Origin: Rhodospirillaceae bacterium
GTDB lineage: Bacteria > Pseudomonadota > Alphaproteobacteria > Rhodospirillales > Casp-alpha2
Direction of reading: 5' to 3'
Assembly (NCBI GenBank): GCA_018665815.1
Contig: JABJBP010000071.1
Location: forward strand, 1-64,000
DNA: 64,000 bases
Shown here: piece by piece, positions 35,264-44,653 of the stretch
Numbering within the stretch: the first letter of the stretch is position 1
Layout of the letters: every line of letters starts with the position of its first letter
The notes under the pieces: generated by a model
What the model was told of the DNA's origin: nothing
The model's database searches: none
Seen by the model: only the letters and a program-made list of their open reading frames with translations
Made by a program: the position numbers and the translations under genes

Positions 35264-35677
35264 ATGGAAGCCGTGTTTCAAAGTTTTCTAGCCGGGTTTC
35301 CCGTCCTTTTGCTGCATTCATCGGTAACCTTGGCGATGCTCGCCGCCGCCGTAGCGCTTTATATCAAAATCACGCCCTACGACGACCTCGGCTTAATCCG
35401 CGACGGCAATGTTGCGGCCGCGGTATCCCTGGCGGGTGCAATTTTGGGTCTTGGTATCCCGCTCGCTTTTTCCATGGCCAGTTCGATCAGTGTCTGGGAG
35501 ATATTGATTTGGGGTCCGGTGACTCTGGTGCTGCAATTGGTCGCCTTCCGCTTCACTGACTTGATCATGCGCGACCTGCCACAACGGATCGTCGATGGCG
35601 AGCTCGGCCCGGCGGTATTGCTGGTATCCATCAAACTCACTGTCGCCGCTATTAACGCCGCCGCCGTGACCGGATAA
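35264..35677 (+). CDS. DUF350 membrane protein
   Basis: A 137-residue protein with four predicted membrane helices. LYIKITPYDDLGLIRDGN and the AAAVSLAGAILGLGIPLAFS segment, then WGPVTLVLQLVAF, are typical of DUF350. Members often neighbour membrane-integrity or protease genes; no reaction is known. It follows tyrC by eight bases and precedes an exported protease gene. Confidence 0.88.
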   Translation: MEAVFQSFLAGFPVLLLHSSVTLAMLAAAVALYIKITPYDDLGLIRDGNVAAAVSLAGAILGLGIPLAFSMASSISVWEILIWGPVTLVLQLVAFRFTDLIMRDLPQRIVDGELGPAVLLVSIKLTVAAINAAAVTG

Positions 35678-35695
35678 CCAAGGGCTGGAGACCCC

Positions 35696-36595
35696 ATGCG
35701 CCGTTTCGATTGGTTGCTGATCATCATCCTTATCGTCGGCGCCGTCGGCGGCAAATTCGCTGACTTCGGTGCCGGCGTGCCGAAATCCGAAAATCCCCGC
35801 CGACCCAGCCCGGAAAATTTTGAGCCGAAAGCCTGGGACGATGAGACTCAGGCCTGGATGAGCCAAACCCCCGAAAGCCGGCGCAATGAGATCCCTGGCG
35901 GCGCGCCATTGCCCGATATCGGTATCATCGACGGCGACAACAAGCGGCAATCCTCGACCGGCAGCGCATTCAGTATTTCGACCAAAGGCTTTTGGCTGAC
36001 GGCACGCCATGTCGCTGAAGGCTGCGATACGACGTTTCTTCAGATCGGCAAACGCAAGGGCCTGAAGGTGACGCGGACCATCCTGCACCCGAATGCCGAC
36101 GTCGCCCTGTTGGTCACCCAAAACGCACCACCGGGATTGCCGATACGCGACTTTCAGGGCCGGCGGCGCGATGACGCGTTCAATGTGGGCTTTCCGAAAG
36201 GCCAGCCCGGCGCCGTCCATGCGCGCTATATCGGCGAGATGACCATGCGCCACCGCGGCCGCATGGGTTTTCGCGAACGGGTCAATGTGTGGACGGAAAA
36301 ATCCCGCATCCCCTCACGCTTTGGCTCATTGGGGGGGTTGAGCGGCGGCGCGGTGCTTGATGATACGGGCCGGATCATCGGTGTCGTCGAGGCGGAATCG
36401 CGCCGACGAGGCCGGATCATGACAGCAAAGACCGAAACCTTGCGCGAAATCCTGGCCCGCGCCGACGCGCGAAACGGTAACCAGGCCGTTGCCAGCGGCC
36501 CTCTCGGCGCTGACGACTACCCGACAACGGCACGCCGTCTGATCACCACGCTTCGGGTCGCCAAGGTGATCTGCCGCGTCAACCGGTTGTCCTAG
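35696..36595 (+). CDS. Exported or anchored trypsin-like serine peptidase
   Basis: A 299-residue protein with one N-terminal membrane segment (WLLIIILIVGAVGG), probably a signal anchor, then a disordered Pro-rich stretch and a chymotrypsin fold. The triad is visible: His105 in TARHVAEG, Asp135 in NADVALL and Ser216 in GLSGGAVLD. There is no PDZ domain. It should act on periplasmic proteins, target unknown. It follows the DUF350 gene by 18 bases. Confidence 0.87.
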   Translation: MRRFDWLLIIILIVGAVGGKFADFGAGVPKSENPRRPSPENFEPKAWDDETQAWMSQTPESRRNEIPGGAPLPDIGIIDGDNKRQSSTGSAFSISTKGFWLTARHVAEGCDTTFLQIGKRKGLKVTRTILHPNADVALLVTQNAPPGLPIRDFQGRRRDDAFNVGFPKGQPGAVHARYIGEMTMRHRGRMGFRERVNVWTEKSRIPSRFGSLGGLSGGAVLDDTGRIIGVVEAESRRRGRIMTAKTETLREILARADARNGNQAVASGPLGADDYPTTARRLITTLRVAKVICRVNRLS

Positions 36596-36608
36596 CCATC
36601 GTGGCAAT

Positions 36609-37847
36609 ATGACCACCCAATTCAAGGGCCCCACGGGCTGGGCGATTCCCATCTGGTTGGTACCGGCGCTTGCGGCGTCGACCATGCTCAGCCAATTCCT
36701 GCGCACATCCAATGGCGTCATTGCGCCGGAATTGATGGCCGATCTTGCCATCAGCCCGGAGCGCCTGGGCGTCGCCAACGGCGCGTTCTTTATTGCGCTG
36801 GCAATCATGCAAGTGCCGGTGGGCATGCTCATCGACCGGCTGGGCCCACGGCGCACTGTGTTCTGGCTAACCTGGATCGCCGTCGCCGGCTGCGGGCTTC
36901 ATGCGGTCGCGGAAGATGGCACGCAGTTGATCGCCGCCCGATTTCTTTTAGGGATTGGTTGCGGCGGCAACTTCATGGCTGCCGTTGTTCTGTATTCGCG
37001 CTGGCATGCACCCGAACACCTGACGCAACGGCTTTCCGTCATGTTCGCCATGAGCCAAGGCGGCACCCTTTTGGCCGCAACCCCGCTGGCGCTATCAAGC
37101 GACGCGTTCGGGTGGCGGACGACCTTTGTCGGCGTTGCCATCGTCACGGCGTTGATTGGAATCGGATATTTCTTGGGTGTCCGCGACCACCCAGACAGTA
37201 CCGACAAACAAGCCAAACCGGAGCCCATCCGCAAAGTGATCGGCGGCTTGGCCGACGTCATCCGCAGTCCGGGCCTAGCGCCCATTTTCGCCATGCATCT
37301 TATCGCCTACGCATCGATGCTGACCGTATTGGGGCTTTGGGCGGCGCCTTATCTGCACGACGTCCACGGCATGGATAGCGTTGCGCGCGGCAACGTGATG
37401 TTTGTCATGGCCGCCGCCCAGGTTTTCGGTGTCCTCGCCTACGGCCGCCTGGAACCAATCTTGGGGTCGAAAAAGCGCACCGTCATTACCGGTGGGCTGG
37501 GTACGGTCCTCGTCATGGCCATCCTGGCGTTGTGGCCATCGCCGCCGCTTTGGGCGGCCGCCGGCCTGCTGGTTCTGCATTGTTTGATTGCGTCCTATGG
37601 CATCATCATTGTCGCCCAGGGCCGCGGCCTTTTTTCCGACCACTTGGCGGGCCGCGGCGTAACGACGGTAAACCTGGCTCAGGTGACCGGATGTTTCGTG
37701 TTGCCCATCATGACCGGCGCTTTGATTGGTGCGTTTCCCGAAATCAACGGGCAAGTGCCGGAAAGCGCTTACCGGGCGACATTCGCCTGCATCGGCATAT
37801 GTGTCGTGCTAGGCTTGGTCGCCTATACGAAATCTCCGAAAACATGA
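36609..37847 (+). CDS. MFS transporter
   Basis: A 412-residue protein with about 12 membrane helices. The loop 2-3 motif is present as GMLIDRLGPRRTVFW, and helix 4 contains FLLGIGCGGNFMA. The substrate cannot be read from the sequence. It is 13 bases after the protease gene and precedes an enolase-superfamily enzyme by ten bases, so a sugar acid is a possible but weak guess. Confidence 0.9.
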   Translation: MTTQFKGPTGWAIPIWLVPALAASTMLSQFLRTSNGVIAPELMADLAISPERLGVANGAFFIALAIMQVPVGMLIDRLGPRRTVFWLTWIAVAGCGLHAVAEDGTQLIAARFLLGIGCGGNFMAAVVLYSRWHAPEHLTQRLSVMFAMSQGGTLLAATPLALSSDAFGWRTTFVGVAIVTALIGIGYFLGVRDHPDSTDKQAKPEPIRKVIGGLADVIRSPGLAPIFAMHLIAYASMLTVLGLWAAPYLHDVHGMDSVARGNVMFVMAAAQVFGVLAYGRLEPILGSKKRTVITGGLGTVLVMAILALWPSPPLWAAAGLLVLHCLIASYGIIIVAQGRGLFSDHLAGRGVTTVNLAQVTGCFVLPIMTGALIGAFPEINGQVPESAYRATFACIGICVVLGLVAYTKSPKT

Positions 37848-37857
37848 GGATCGTTTG

Positions 37858-38961
37858 ATGAGCATGCCCGAATTGACCATCCGCGACGTCAAGGTGCGTT
37901 CCGTCGTCGTCCCCATGGCCCATCCGCTGGTCACGCGGGTGATTACTATCGAACAATTGGCCTTGTTGTTGATTGATTTGCGGACCGAGGAAGGCATCAC
38001 CGGACGAGCCTACTTGTTTGGTTTTTCAGAGCGCGGCAACAGCTATTTGGCGCCCCTCGTCCGTGACCTTGCGGAAATTTGCCACGGTGACAAGGTCGTC
38101 CCCATTGATCTTTATACGAAAATGCAAAAATCGCTGACGCTCTTCGGTCATGAAGGCCTGACCTTGATGGTGCTGTCGGGCATCGATATGGCGTGCTGGG
38201 ATGCGCTCGGCCAAGCCGCCGAAGTGCCGGTGGCAAGTTTGTTGGGCGGTGGAACCGGTCCAATACCGGCGTACAATTCCAACGGCATGGGGCTCACCGA
38301 TGATTTGGGTGTGTTGGCTGATGAAGCGCGCAGATTAATAGCTGAAGGTGACTTTAGGGCCATTAAGGTTCGCCTGGGGCGGGATACCTTAGCCGAAGAT
38401 ATTTCGGCTTTCCGCGCAGTGCGCGGTGCAGTCGGCGACGAGATCTTGTTGCCCGTCGATTTCAACCAGGGCCTCGATGTGGCTGAGGCATTGAAGCGCG
38501 GTCACGCGCTGGACGAAGAAGACGTTTATTGGATCGAAGAACCTATCGTCTATGACAATCTTACCGGATGCGCGGAACTGGCGGCCGCCCTCAATACACC
38601 AATCCAGATTGGTGAAAACTTCTGGGGCCCCAAGGCGCTCTCGGCGGCCATTGAAGCCAAGGCGCTGGCCTATGCCATGCCCGATCTGGAACGCATCGGC
38701 GGGATTACCGGCTGGCTATGCGCCGCCGCCATCGCCAATGAGGCCGCCATCCCTCTATCATCGCACATTTTTCCGGAAGCCTCGGTCCATGTCATGGCAG
38801 CGACGCCAACGGCGCATTGGCTGGAATATGTCGACTGGGCAGCGCCGGTTCTCACGCATCCGCTTGTTGCCAGAGACGGCCATGTCCGTGTGCCAGACAG
38901 GCCGGGACTTGGGATTGATTGGAATGAAGACGCGGTGGCGAGGTATCAGGTCACGCTGTAA
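37858..38961 (+). CDS. Mandelate racemase/muconate-lactonizing enzyme family protein
   Basis: A 367-residue enolase-superfamily enzyme. The capping domain precedes a barrel whose metal ligands lie in PVDFNQG (Asp), WIEEPIV (Glu) and IGENFWGP (Glu). IKVRLGR holds the Lys of the KxK motif with Arg at the second Lys; SSHIFPEA supplies the His of the racemase-type dyad, and PDLERIGGITGW is strongly mandelate-racemase-like. It should abstract the alpha proton of a carboxylate; mandelate or a related hydroxy acid is possible. Start ATG 37858. Confidence 0.87.
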   Translation: MSMPELTIRDVKVRSVVVPMAHPLVTRVITIEQLALLLIDLRTEEGITGRAYLFGFSERGNSYLAPLVRDLAEICHGDKVVPIDLYTKMQKSLTLFGHEGLTLMVLSGIDMACWDALGQAAEVPVASLLGGGTGPIPAYNSNGMGLTDDLGVLADEARRLIAEGDFRAIKVRLGRDTLAEDISAFRAVRGAVGDEILLPVDFNQGLDVAEALKRGHALDEEDVYWIEEPIVYDNLTGCAELAAALNTPIQIGENFWGPKALSAAIEAKALAYAMPDLERIGGITGWLCAAAIANEAAIPLSSHIFPEASVHVMAATPTAHWLEYVDWAAPVLTHPLVARDGHVRVPDRPGLGIDWNEDAVARYQVTL

Positions 38962-38984
38962 TCGCCAGGCTAATTGTACCAGGC

Positions 38985-39800
38985 TTAATCGTAACTGACG
39001 TCAACGACAGTCATTTCCGCCGTCATCCTGCCATCCGCATTCAAGGCCCGGTAACGCACGGCACCGGGCTTAGCGCCCTCTTCGACCCAAAGTTCCATGA
39101 GGTCGTCCCAGAAAACCGGTCGGTTGAAAGTAAAGCGCACATCCAGCGTTGATGGGGCATATGGGTTATCCAGCGCGCCCAGCAGCCACGCCGCCGTCAT
39201 CACGCCGTGCGCGATGGGCGCTCGGTATCCCAGACTTTGTGCGAAGGCTGGATCGTGATGAATAGGATTGCCGGCGCCGCCGTAAGTGGTGACGTCATCG
39301 GGCACCAATGTGCGCTCAGCTTTTTTCAGAAATCCGTCGCGCGGATCAACTGGTGGTGCGCCTGGCTTCCTCCCGCCGGTCATTTTTTCGGGATTTGGAA
39401 CCAAAACACCGATCTTACATCGGATCGGCGTTCTGCCGTTGCCTGAGCCAAACCTAAAAACTTGAAAAAGCATCCGCCCCTTGGCGACCTCTTCTGTGCG
39501 TTCGGTCGTACCCTGAATAGTGAGCGGTTCGGATAGCGGAACCCGGGCGTCTTGAACCAACCGCATATCGACATGGACGGAACCGCTGATGTCCTGGCCG
39601 GCGTCGCCCAGGTGAATGAAACAATCCGTACCCAGTATGCCAGGCGCCCAATAATTGCCGCGAGGCCCGCCATGGGGCCCACCATGAGCCTCGCCACCGA
39701 CGTCGCAACAGCCCAGGCGGCGAGTTTGTTCATCGCCGTCGCGGATCAACGTCATGGCTGGCGTCTGAAAGCCGGGTTGAGTGAAAGCTTGATCGATCAT
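38985..39800 (-). CDS. MaoC/FAS1-like double hot-dog dehydratase
   Basis: A 271-residue protein with an N-terminal hot-dog fold (about 1-130) and a C-terminal MaoC domain carrying GNPIHHDPAFAQSLGY and the AHGVMTAAW helix, the Asp/His hydratase signature. It should hydrate an enoyl-CoA or dehydrate a hydroxyacyl-CoA. The ATG at 39800 follows GGAAGAA. The convergent enolase-family gene ends 23 bases away. Confidence 0.85.
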   Translation of the reverse strand: MIDQAFTQPGFQTPAMTLIRDGDEQTRRLGCCDVGGEAHGGPHGGPRGNYWAPGILGTDCFIHLGDAGQDISGSVHVDMRLVQDARVPLSEPLTIQGTTERTEEVAKGRMLFQVFRFGSGNGRTPIRCKIGVLVPNPEKMTGGRKPGAPPVDPRDGFLKKAERTLVPDDVTTYGGAGNPIHHDPAFAQSLGYRAPIAHGVMTAAWLLGALDNPYAPSTLDVRFTFNRPVFWDDLMELWVEEGAKPGAVRYRALNADGRMTAEMTVVDVSYD

Positions 39801-39829
39801 CAGCAATTCTTCCGCAACATCTATATCAT

Positions 39830-40432
39830 CTAAAGGGTGAGGCCGGCTTTGTCCTTGGCGCGCTGCCAAACTTCCTCGGCGCTGCCCTCATCTTCAAAGA
39901 TAAACCCCAGATCAGCCGTTGCGTCGAGCCAGTCGCCACGGGCAATTTCATTTTCCAATTGTCCCGGCCCCCACCCCGAATAGCCGACCATGAACTTCAT
40001 TCGTTTCGGGCCACGGCCTGCCGATATGGCTTCAAGGATGGCTCTGTCGCCGGTCATCGACAGACCGTTCTTTGCCGAAAGCGTCCCCTTGCCGCTGTAA
40101 TCGGAGCTATGCAGGATAAACACCGAACCGGACGCCACCGGGCCGCCGAAATGCAATTTCACGTCGCGGTCGCCATCTTTTGACGGCAGCCCAAAGCCCT
40201 TCAACAGGCCGGCCAAATTTCCTTCGCCGATGCGCCGATTGACGATCAAGCCGACGGCGCCGCCTCGGTCGTGCTCAACCAGGTAGACCACGGTGCGGTT
40301 GAAATTCGGATCTTGGAGTTTCTTTGATGCGACCAGCAACCGGCCGTCCAGGAACCGACCTTCGGCCTGTACGTCACCGATATGCAGGCAAAGGACGGCG
40401 AACACGAGAACGAATGAACGGCGCCAGTTCAT
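39830..40432 (-). CDS. YqgE/AlgH (UPF0301) family protein with signal peptide
   Basis: A 200-residue UPF0301 protein: FLDGRLLVASKKLQDPNF, VYLVEHDRGGAVGLIVNR, LHFGGPV and FMVGYSGWGPGQLENEI are all family landmarks. The N-terminus (MNWRRSFVLVFAVLCLHIGDVQA) looks like a cleavable signal peptide, which most members lack. Its start overlaps the DUF2125 stop as ATGA, so it is made together with an envelope protein, which fits export. The role is unknown. Confidence 0.88.
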   Translation of the reverse strand: MNWRRSFVLVFAVLCLHIGDVQAEGRFLDGRLLVASKKLQDPNFNRTVVYLVEHDRGGAVGLIVNRRIGEGNLAGLLKGFGLPSKDGDRDVKLHFGGPVASGSVFILHSSDYSGKGTLSAKNGLSMTGDRAILEAISAGRGPKRMKFMVGYSGWGPGQLENEIARGDWLDATADLGFIFEDEGSAEEVWQRAKDKAGLTL

Positions 40433-41559
40433 GAGATTTCCCGGCCCAACAACTGAGACCAATCGATCCTTGGTAATTTTAAAATCCGCATTTTTTCAAA
40501 TGACAACATACGGTTTTGGATGCTCAACGGCGCCTCGATATAGGGCGTCTTGCCCGCCGGGCGCTTGGCGACCACCGTCAATACAAGCTTTATCGCCGTG
40601 GCATTACCAACCTTGATCACGCGGGCGCGGGTCAAGGCATCGACAACGTCCATAAAGCCCTCGACGTGGGCCGTAAATGCGCCGACGGGCTGCAAGTTGG
40701 TATCCAAAGCCAGCGTGCCCGACGTGCGGAGGCGAGCGGGGCCATGATCAGCGGCCAGTCGGGCCACCTCAATGGTGCCGCCGGCGTCGCGCCAACGTCT
40801 CAGTGCAGCCGGGTCATCGGGATGGCCGATGGGGCCGCTGACATGTCCGGTCAACCGAAAACTTTCGACATCCCCGCCCAGTGGTGATGACCATGCTGGC
40901 GGCAGCACAAGACCGTCCAAGCCGACATCAAACCGGATCGGCGGTGCGGTGTTCGTCTTGCCGACGTCGCCCAGCCAATTGATGTCCCAAGCCAAGGTGG
41001 CGAGCCGCAAGTTGCCCGCCCGCGAAAAACCCGCGTCAATCCCGGCGCCCTCGAAGTGCGCGTTAACCGCGCCGCGCGCACCCAAGATCAATTTCGCACT
41101 CAGTTGCCTCGCCGTCACCGTGACACGGCGGGGACCGGAAACCTCATGTCGGCCACCGAAATCGATATCGATGTTGCGCAGGTCCCAGGGGCGCGCCGAA
41201 GCCTGGATTGAAGGTGCGCGCCACTCGATGGGCGCGTCCCCGATCCAGAGCGCAGCCGGATTTTCAAGGCGCACCGTCAGCCAAAATGGAAAACCATCGA
41301 TCTCCAAGCCGCCATAGGTGACGGTCAGCCCGGCTGCGGCGCGCTCGGCGATCCATCCATCAATCCCGCCCCGCAATTGATGGGAAGCAAACAGCCAATA
41401 TCCCGTGTACGCCCCGACAGCCAACGCAGCAATTGTCGCCGCGCCGGCCAAGCGCCGCACCCAGGAAGATGAGGTCTCCCCGTAATCTGGGCCATCCGGC
41501 GCATCCTGATCGCCTGAGATTGGCGTTGATGGCGGCTCTGTTGGATTTGTGTCGGTCAT
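40429..41559 (-). CDS. DUF2125 envelope protein
   Basis: A 376-residue protein with a disordered acidic N-terminus, one membrane segment (about 37-56) and a large beta-rich periplasmic part. YGGLEIDGFPFWLTVRLENP and FTAHVEGFMDVVDAL are typical of alphaproteobacterial DUF2125. Members may relate to outer-membrane or lipid handling, but this is not proven. It is coupled to the exported YqgE gene. Confidence 0.9.
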   Translation of the reverse strand: MTDTNPTEPPSTPISGDQDAPDGPDYGETSSSWVRRLAGAATIAALAVGAYTGYWLFASHQLRGGIDGWIAERAAAGLTVTYGGLEIDGFPFWLTVRLENPAALWIGDAPIEWRAPSIQASARPWDLRNIDIDFGGRHEVSGPRRVTVTARQLSAKLILGARGAVNAHFEGAGIDAGFSRAGNLRLATLAWDINWLGDVGKTNTAPPIRFDVGLDGLVLPPAWSSPLGGDVESFRLTGHVSGPIGHPDDPAALRRWRDAGGTIEVARLAADHGPARLRTSGTLALDTNLQPVGAFTAHVEGFMDVVDALTRARVIKVGNATAIKLVLTVVAKRPAGKTPYIEAPLSIQNRMLSFEKMRILKLPRIDWSQLLGREIS

Positions 41560-41832
41560 GTCCTCAACTCAACGTTCATCGCGCCAGTGTAATACCCGAC
41601 GCCCGGCTTCGCCATATTCGGTTTGCCGGCTTCACAAAGCGTCCATTGGCATTTGCGGCCCATTGGCTGGACACCAATTCTCTGATAATTCAATGTCCTG
41701 GAAATGTCCTGGGCGGGGGCCCCATTGGCAGCAGCCCCTTTCAAGCTAATGATGTTTGGAAGGTTTTTGCGCCGATGAGATCGCATCATTGGAAAACGAT
41801 GGTATTCTGTATCGCAAGACAGGAGACAACAC

Positions 41833-42759
41833 ATGAGCGGCTATGATTTGTCCTACGTCGCCCTGGCCACTAACGATGCGCCGGGCTTGGCCGAGATGTT
41901 CGGCAACACCCTGGGCCTGGAAGGTGAGCGCATGGCGGCACCGGGCGGCGAGGTCTATGTATTCACCGCCGGCGCCAGCGCCATCGCGGTCTTCGATAAG
42001 GACCATCCCTTGTTGGACCGGCCCGGTGAAACCGGTGTGGATCATATTGCGCTGGCCACCGATGACCCCGCCAAGGCGGCGGCCGATCATCGATTGGCTG
42101 CGTTTGCGAATAGCCATAAGGCGGGCGTTGGTAATCGTAAACAGGTGCGCATCGATCCCACCACGACGGCCGGCGTCCGGGTGCGGTTCGCGGAGCCCAT
42201 CGATAAACCGAAAGCCACGCCGGGCCGCGTTGAGCGGATCGATCATTTGGGTCTGGCCAGTTTGGACGTGTCGGCGGACGAAGCCATATTCGCCACCAAT
42301 CTTGGCTGCGCCGTGGAAAGCCGGCAAACCGACATGGAGGTCCGCACCGTGGTCGAGAGCTTCACGTCGGATAAGTACGGCGCTGTCTATCACAACCGGG
42401 CGCCGGAACCGGTCGGTGGACTTCGGGTATTATTTATCAGTGTCGGGGATTTCGAAATGGAATTCTTGCAAGAATTTGATCCAAACTATGACCGAGTTGT
42501 TGAAGCCAACCAGGCAGGCACCACCAAACAAGACCAAAGCGCCATCGGGCGTTTCGTTGATCGCCGGGGCGCGGGACTGCACCATCTGGCTTTAAAGACA
42601 CCCGATATCGATGAGGCGCTGGGCCATTTGGCGGCGCGAGGCCATCGAGTAATCGACACCATCGGGCGCCCCGGGTCGCGCCGCGCGCGGATCGGCTTCG
42701 TCCATCCCGCCGCCTTGGGCGGTGTGCTGTTGCATTTCGTCGAACGCGATGAGCTCTGA
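41833..42759 (+). CDS. VOC-family (glyoxalase/dioxygenase superfamily) protein
   Basis: A 308-residue protein built of two VOC modules (about 1-125 and 135-300). Candidate metal ligands are the His in VDHIALATDD and in HHLALKTPDID, with a Glu near the C-terminus (FVERDEL). The second module resembles methylmalonyl-CoA epimerase and related CoA-thioester epimerases. AGGAGA precedes the ATG. It overlaps the enoyl-CoA hydratase gene by 11 bases, pointing to acyl-CoA metabolism. Confidence 0.82.
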   Translation: MSGYDLSYVALATNDAPGLAEMFGNTLGLEGERMAAPGGEVYVFTAGASAIAVFDKDHPLLDRPGETGVDHIALATDDPAKAAADHRLAAFANSHKAGVGNRKQVRIDPTTTAGVRVRFAEPIDKPKATPGRVERIDHLGLASLDVSADEAIFATNLGCAVESRQTDMEVRTVVESFTSDKYGAVYHNRAPEPVGGLRVLFISVGDFEMEFLQEFDPNYDRVVEANQAGTTKQDQSAIGRFVDRRGAGLHHLALKTPDIDEALGHLAARGHRVIDTIGRPGSRRARIGFVHPAALGGVLLHFVERDEL

Positions 42760-43531
42760 GGTCCTTCTTTCCGAAACCCGGGGGCGCACCCGGATTCTCA
42801 CCTTGAACCGGCCCCAGGCCGGGAACTCGGTGAACGCCGAGCTTTCCGGCGCCCTGGATCAAGCGGTCGAAGACGCCGCAAGCGACGCAGATTTACGCGC
42901 CCTGATCTTGACCGGCGCCGGAGAAAAATTTTTCTGCACCGGGGGCGACATCAAGGAATACCGGGCGATCACCGATCGTGACCAATTGAACGCAATATTC
43001 AACCGCACCCGACAAGCCCTCAAAGGCCTGGAAACGCTGCCAATACCGGTCATCGCGGCAGTTAACGGCTATGCCTTGGGCGGCGGCATGGAACTGGTGT
43101 TGGCCAGCGATATCCGGCTCGCGGCCGAGGACGCCGCACTGGGGTTGCCGCAGGTTCAATTGGGTATCATTCCGGGCTGGCACGGGATCGAACGCCTGGT
43201 CCGGGAATTCGGACGCGGCACGGCCATGAAGCTGGCCGCCGGGGGACAGCGGATCAGCGCCGCCGATGCCGCGCACGCGGGTCTCATTGATGCGGTCGTA
43301 CCAGAAGATGATCTCATGGATCAGGCCCTCGCCGTAGCCGCCAGCTTCGACGCCGCGTCGCCGCTCGCCCTGGCCGCCGTGAAAAGTGTCGTTGCTGCGT
43401 CAGATCCGGACATGGCAACGGCCAATGCACTATCGGAGACGGAATTCGCTGAACTGTGGTTTTCTGAAGACCATCGCGAGGCCGAGGCCGCCTTTGCCGA
43501 GAAACGTTCGCCGGCATTCAAGGGCAAATAA
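42749..43531 (+). CDS. Enoyl-CoA hydratase/isomerase family protein
   Basis: A 260-residue crotonase-fold enzyme. FFCTGGDIKEY and NGYALGGGMELVLASDIRLA form the CoA-binding oxyanion hole; VQLGIIPGWHGIERLVR contains the position usually holding a catalytic Glu, here less obvious. It acts on an acyl-CoA thioester; hydration, isomerisation or hydrolysis cannot be told apart. The ATG at 42749 lies inside the VOC gene, indicating coupled translation. Confidence 0.88.
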   Translation: MSSEVLLSETRGRTRILTLNRPQAGNSVNAELSGALDQAVEDAASDADLRALILTGAGEKFFCTGGDIKEYRAITDRDQLNAIFNRTRQALKGLETLPIPVIAAVNGYALGGGMELVLASDIRLAAEDAALGLPQVQLGIIPGWHGIERLVREFGRGTAMKLAAGGQRISAADAAHAGLIDAVVPEDDLMDQALAVAASFDAASPLALAAVKSVVAASDPDMATANALSETEFAELWFSEDHREAEAAFAEKRSPAFKGK

Positions 43532-43596
43532 TACCGCCCTAGCAATCCGCAGTCTCGGTGCGTTGATTTTCAGCCCCCCGCCGATAGGGTGGCCGA

Positions 43597-44187
43597 ATGT
43601 CGAGGTTCGCCGGAAAACGCCCCGAAAGGCCATCCCTGACGCCCCGCCCGCCGGGCGATCTCTGGGTGTTCGGCTACGGCTCACTGATGTGGCGCCCGAA
43701 CTTTCCACACACGGATGTCCAGCCAGCCCTCGTCCATGGTTATCATCGGGCACTTTGCATTTATTCCGTCGCCTATCGGGGCACCTATGAATGCCCAGGG
43801 CTGGTGTTCGGATTGGACCGGGGCGGTGCGTGCAAGGGGCTCGCCTTTAAGGTTGCCGAAAATGATGTCGACAACGTCATGGGATATCTCTGGGAACGCG
43901 AGATGATTACCGGGGTTTATCGGCCGCGTATCTTGCACGCTGAAATGCCCGATGGCTCAAAAACCATCAAGCGGACGATTTGGGGCTTCATCGCGGATCG
44001 CGACCACGACCAATACACCGGCCGCCTGGCCGACAACGATGCGGTGAAATTGATCCTGCAGGGCCAAGGCATGGCCGGGCCGTGTTTGGACTATCTGAAA
44101 AACACCCTCGATCACCTGACCGACCAGGGCATCCACGACCGATCTCTGGCGCGGATTATCAAAAAGGCCGAGACGGGAAAAATCTAA
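43597..44187 (+). CDS. chaC: ChaC-type gamma-glutamylcyclotransferase
   Basis: A 196-residue protein that should cleave glutathione to 5-oxoproline and Cys-Gly. WVFGYGSLMWRP (about 23-34) is the substrate-binding motif of the ChaC branch, and YLWEREMI contains the catalytic Glu (about residue 100). RGLVFG-type and cyclotransferase core strands are present. Its last 231 bases are overlapped on the other strand by a VOC-family gene. Confidence 0.9.
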   Translation: MSRFAGKRPERPSLTPRPPGDLWVFGYGSLMWRPNFPHTDVQPALVHGYHRALCIYSVAYRGTYECPGLVFGLDRGGACKGLAFKVAENDVDNVMGYLWEREMITGVYRPRILHAEMPDGSKTIKRTIWGFIADRDHDQYTGRLADNDAVKLILQGQGMAGPCLDYLKNTLDHLTDQGIHDRSLARIIKKAETGKI

Positions 44188-44628
44188 GCCGCGCCGGTAT
44201 TCTTCCAACAGCGTCCGCCCATCCTCGGTGATCGGAAAGAACGGGTTCCAGGCAATCTCCCAAAGGTGCCCGTCGGGGTCGGTGAAGTAGCCCGAATAGC
44301 CGCCCCAGAAGGCGTCTTCGGCGGGTTTGACGATGGTCCCGCCGGCGGCTTTGGCTTCCGCCAATACCGTATCCACATCGGCTTTTTCGCGGGCATTGTA
44401 GGCGATTGAGACGCCGTTGAAGGGTTGCGATGCAGACGGCGGCAACGTGGCGTCTTCGGCCAGGGCATCGCGGCCGTAAAGGCCCAAGATCACGCCGCCC
44501 ATTTGGAAGAACGTGATCTGGTCGTTGCTCTGCTCGGCGGCATGCGCAAGACCCATGCGGTTATAGAAGGTAGTCGCTTCGGCGACGTCCTTGACGCCGA
44601 GCGAAATCAAGCTGAGGCGCTGTTCCAT
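43957..44628 (-). CDS. VOC-family protein with an unusual C-terminal extension
   Basis: A 223-residue ORF whose first 140 residues form one VOC module (ISLGVKDVAEATTFYNRMGL, ITFFQMGGVILGLYG, GYSGYFTDPDGHLWEIAWNPF). Relatives end shortly after this point. Here the frame lacks a stop and runs on 80 residues through DNA that is antisense to chaC, ending at 43957. The tail has no recognisable fold. Either a stop codon was lost or the tail is tolerated. The VOC part probably binds a small metabolite; its reaction is unknown. Confidence 0.8.
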   Translation of the reverse strand: MEQRLSLISLGVKDVAEATTFYNRMGLAHAAEQSNDQITFFQMGGVILGLYGRDALAEDATLPPSASQPFNGVSIAYNAREKADVDTVLAEAKAAGGTIVKPAEDAFWGGYSGYFTDPDGHLWEIAWNPFFPITEDGRTLLEEYRRGLDFSRLGLFDNPRQRSVVDALVGQVIEGVFQIVQTRPGHALALQDQFHRIVVGQAAGVLVVVAIRDEAPNRPLDGF

Positions 44629-44653
44629 GATGAATTCTCCGGGGTTTTCGCGT

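Noticed and set aside
41560-41832. Hidden small gene in the 273-base gap before the VOC gene
   Set aside because: No ORF with a ribosome-binding site and no hairpin or RNA-like structure was seen on either strand.
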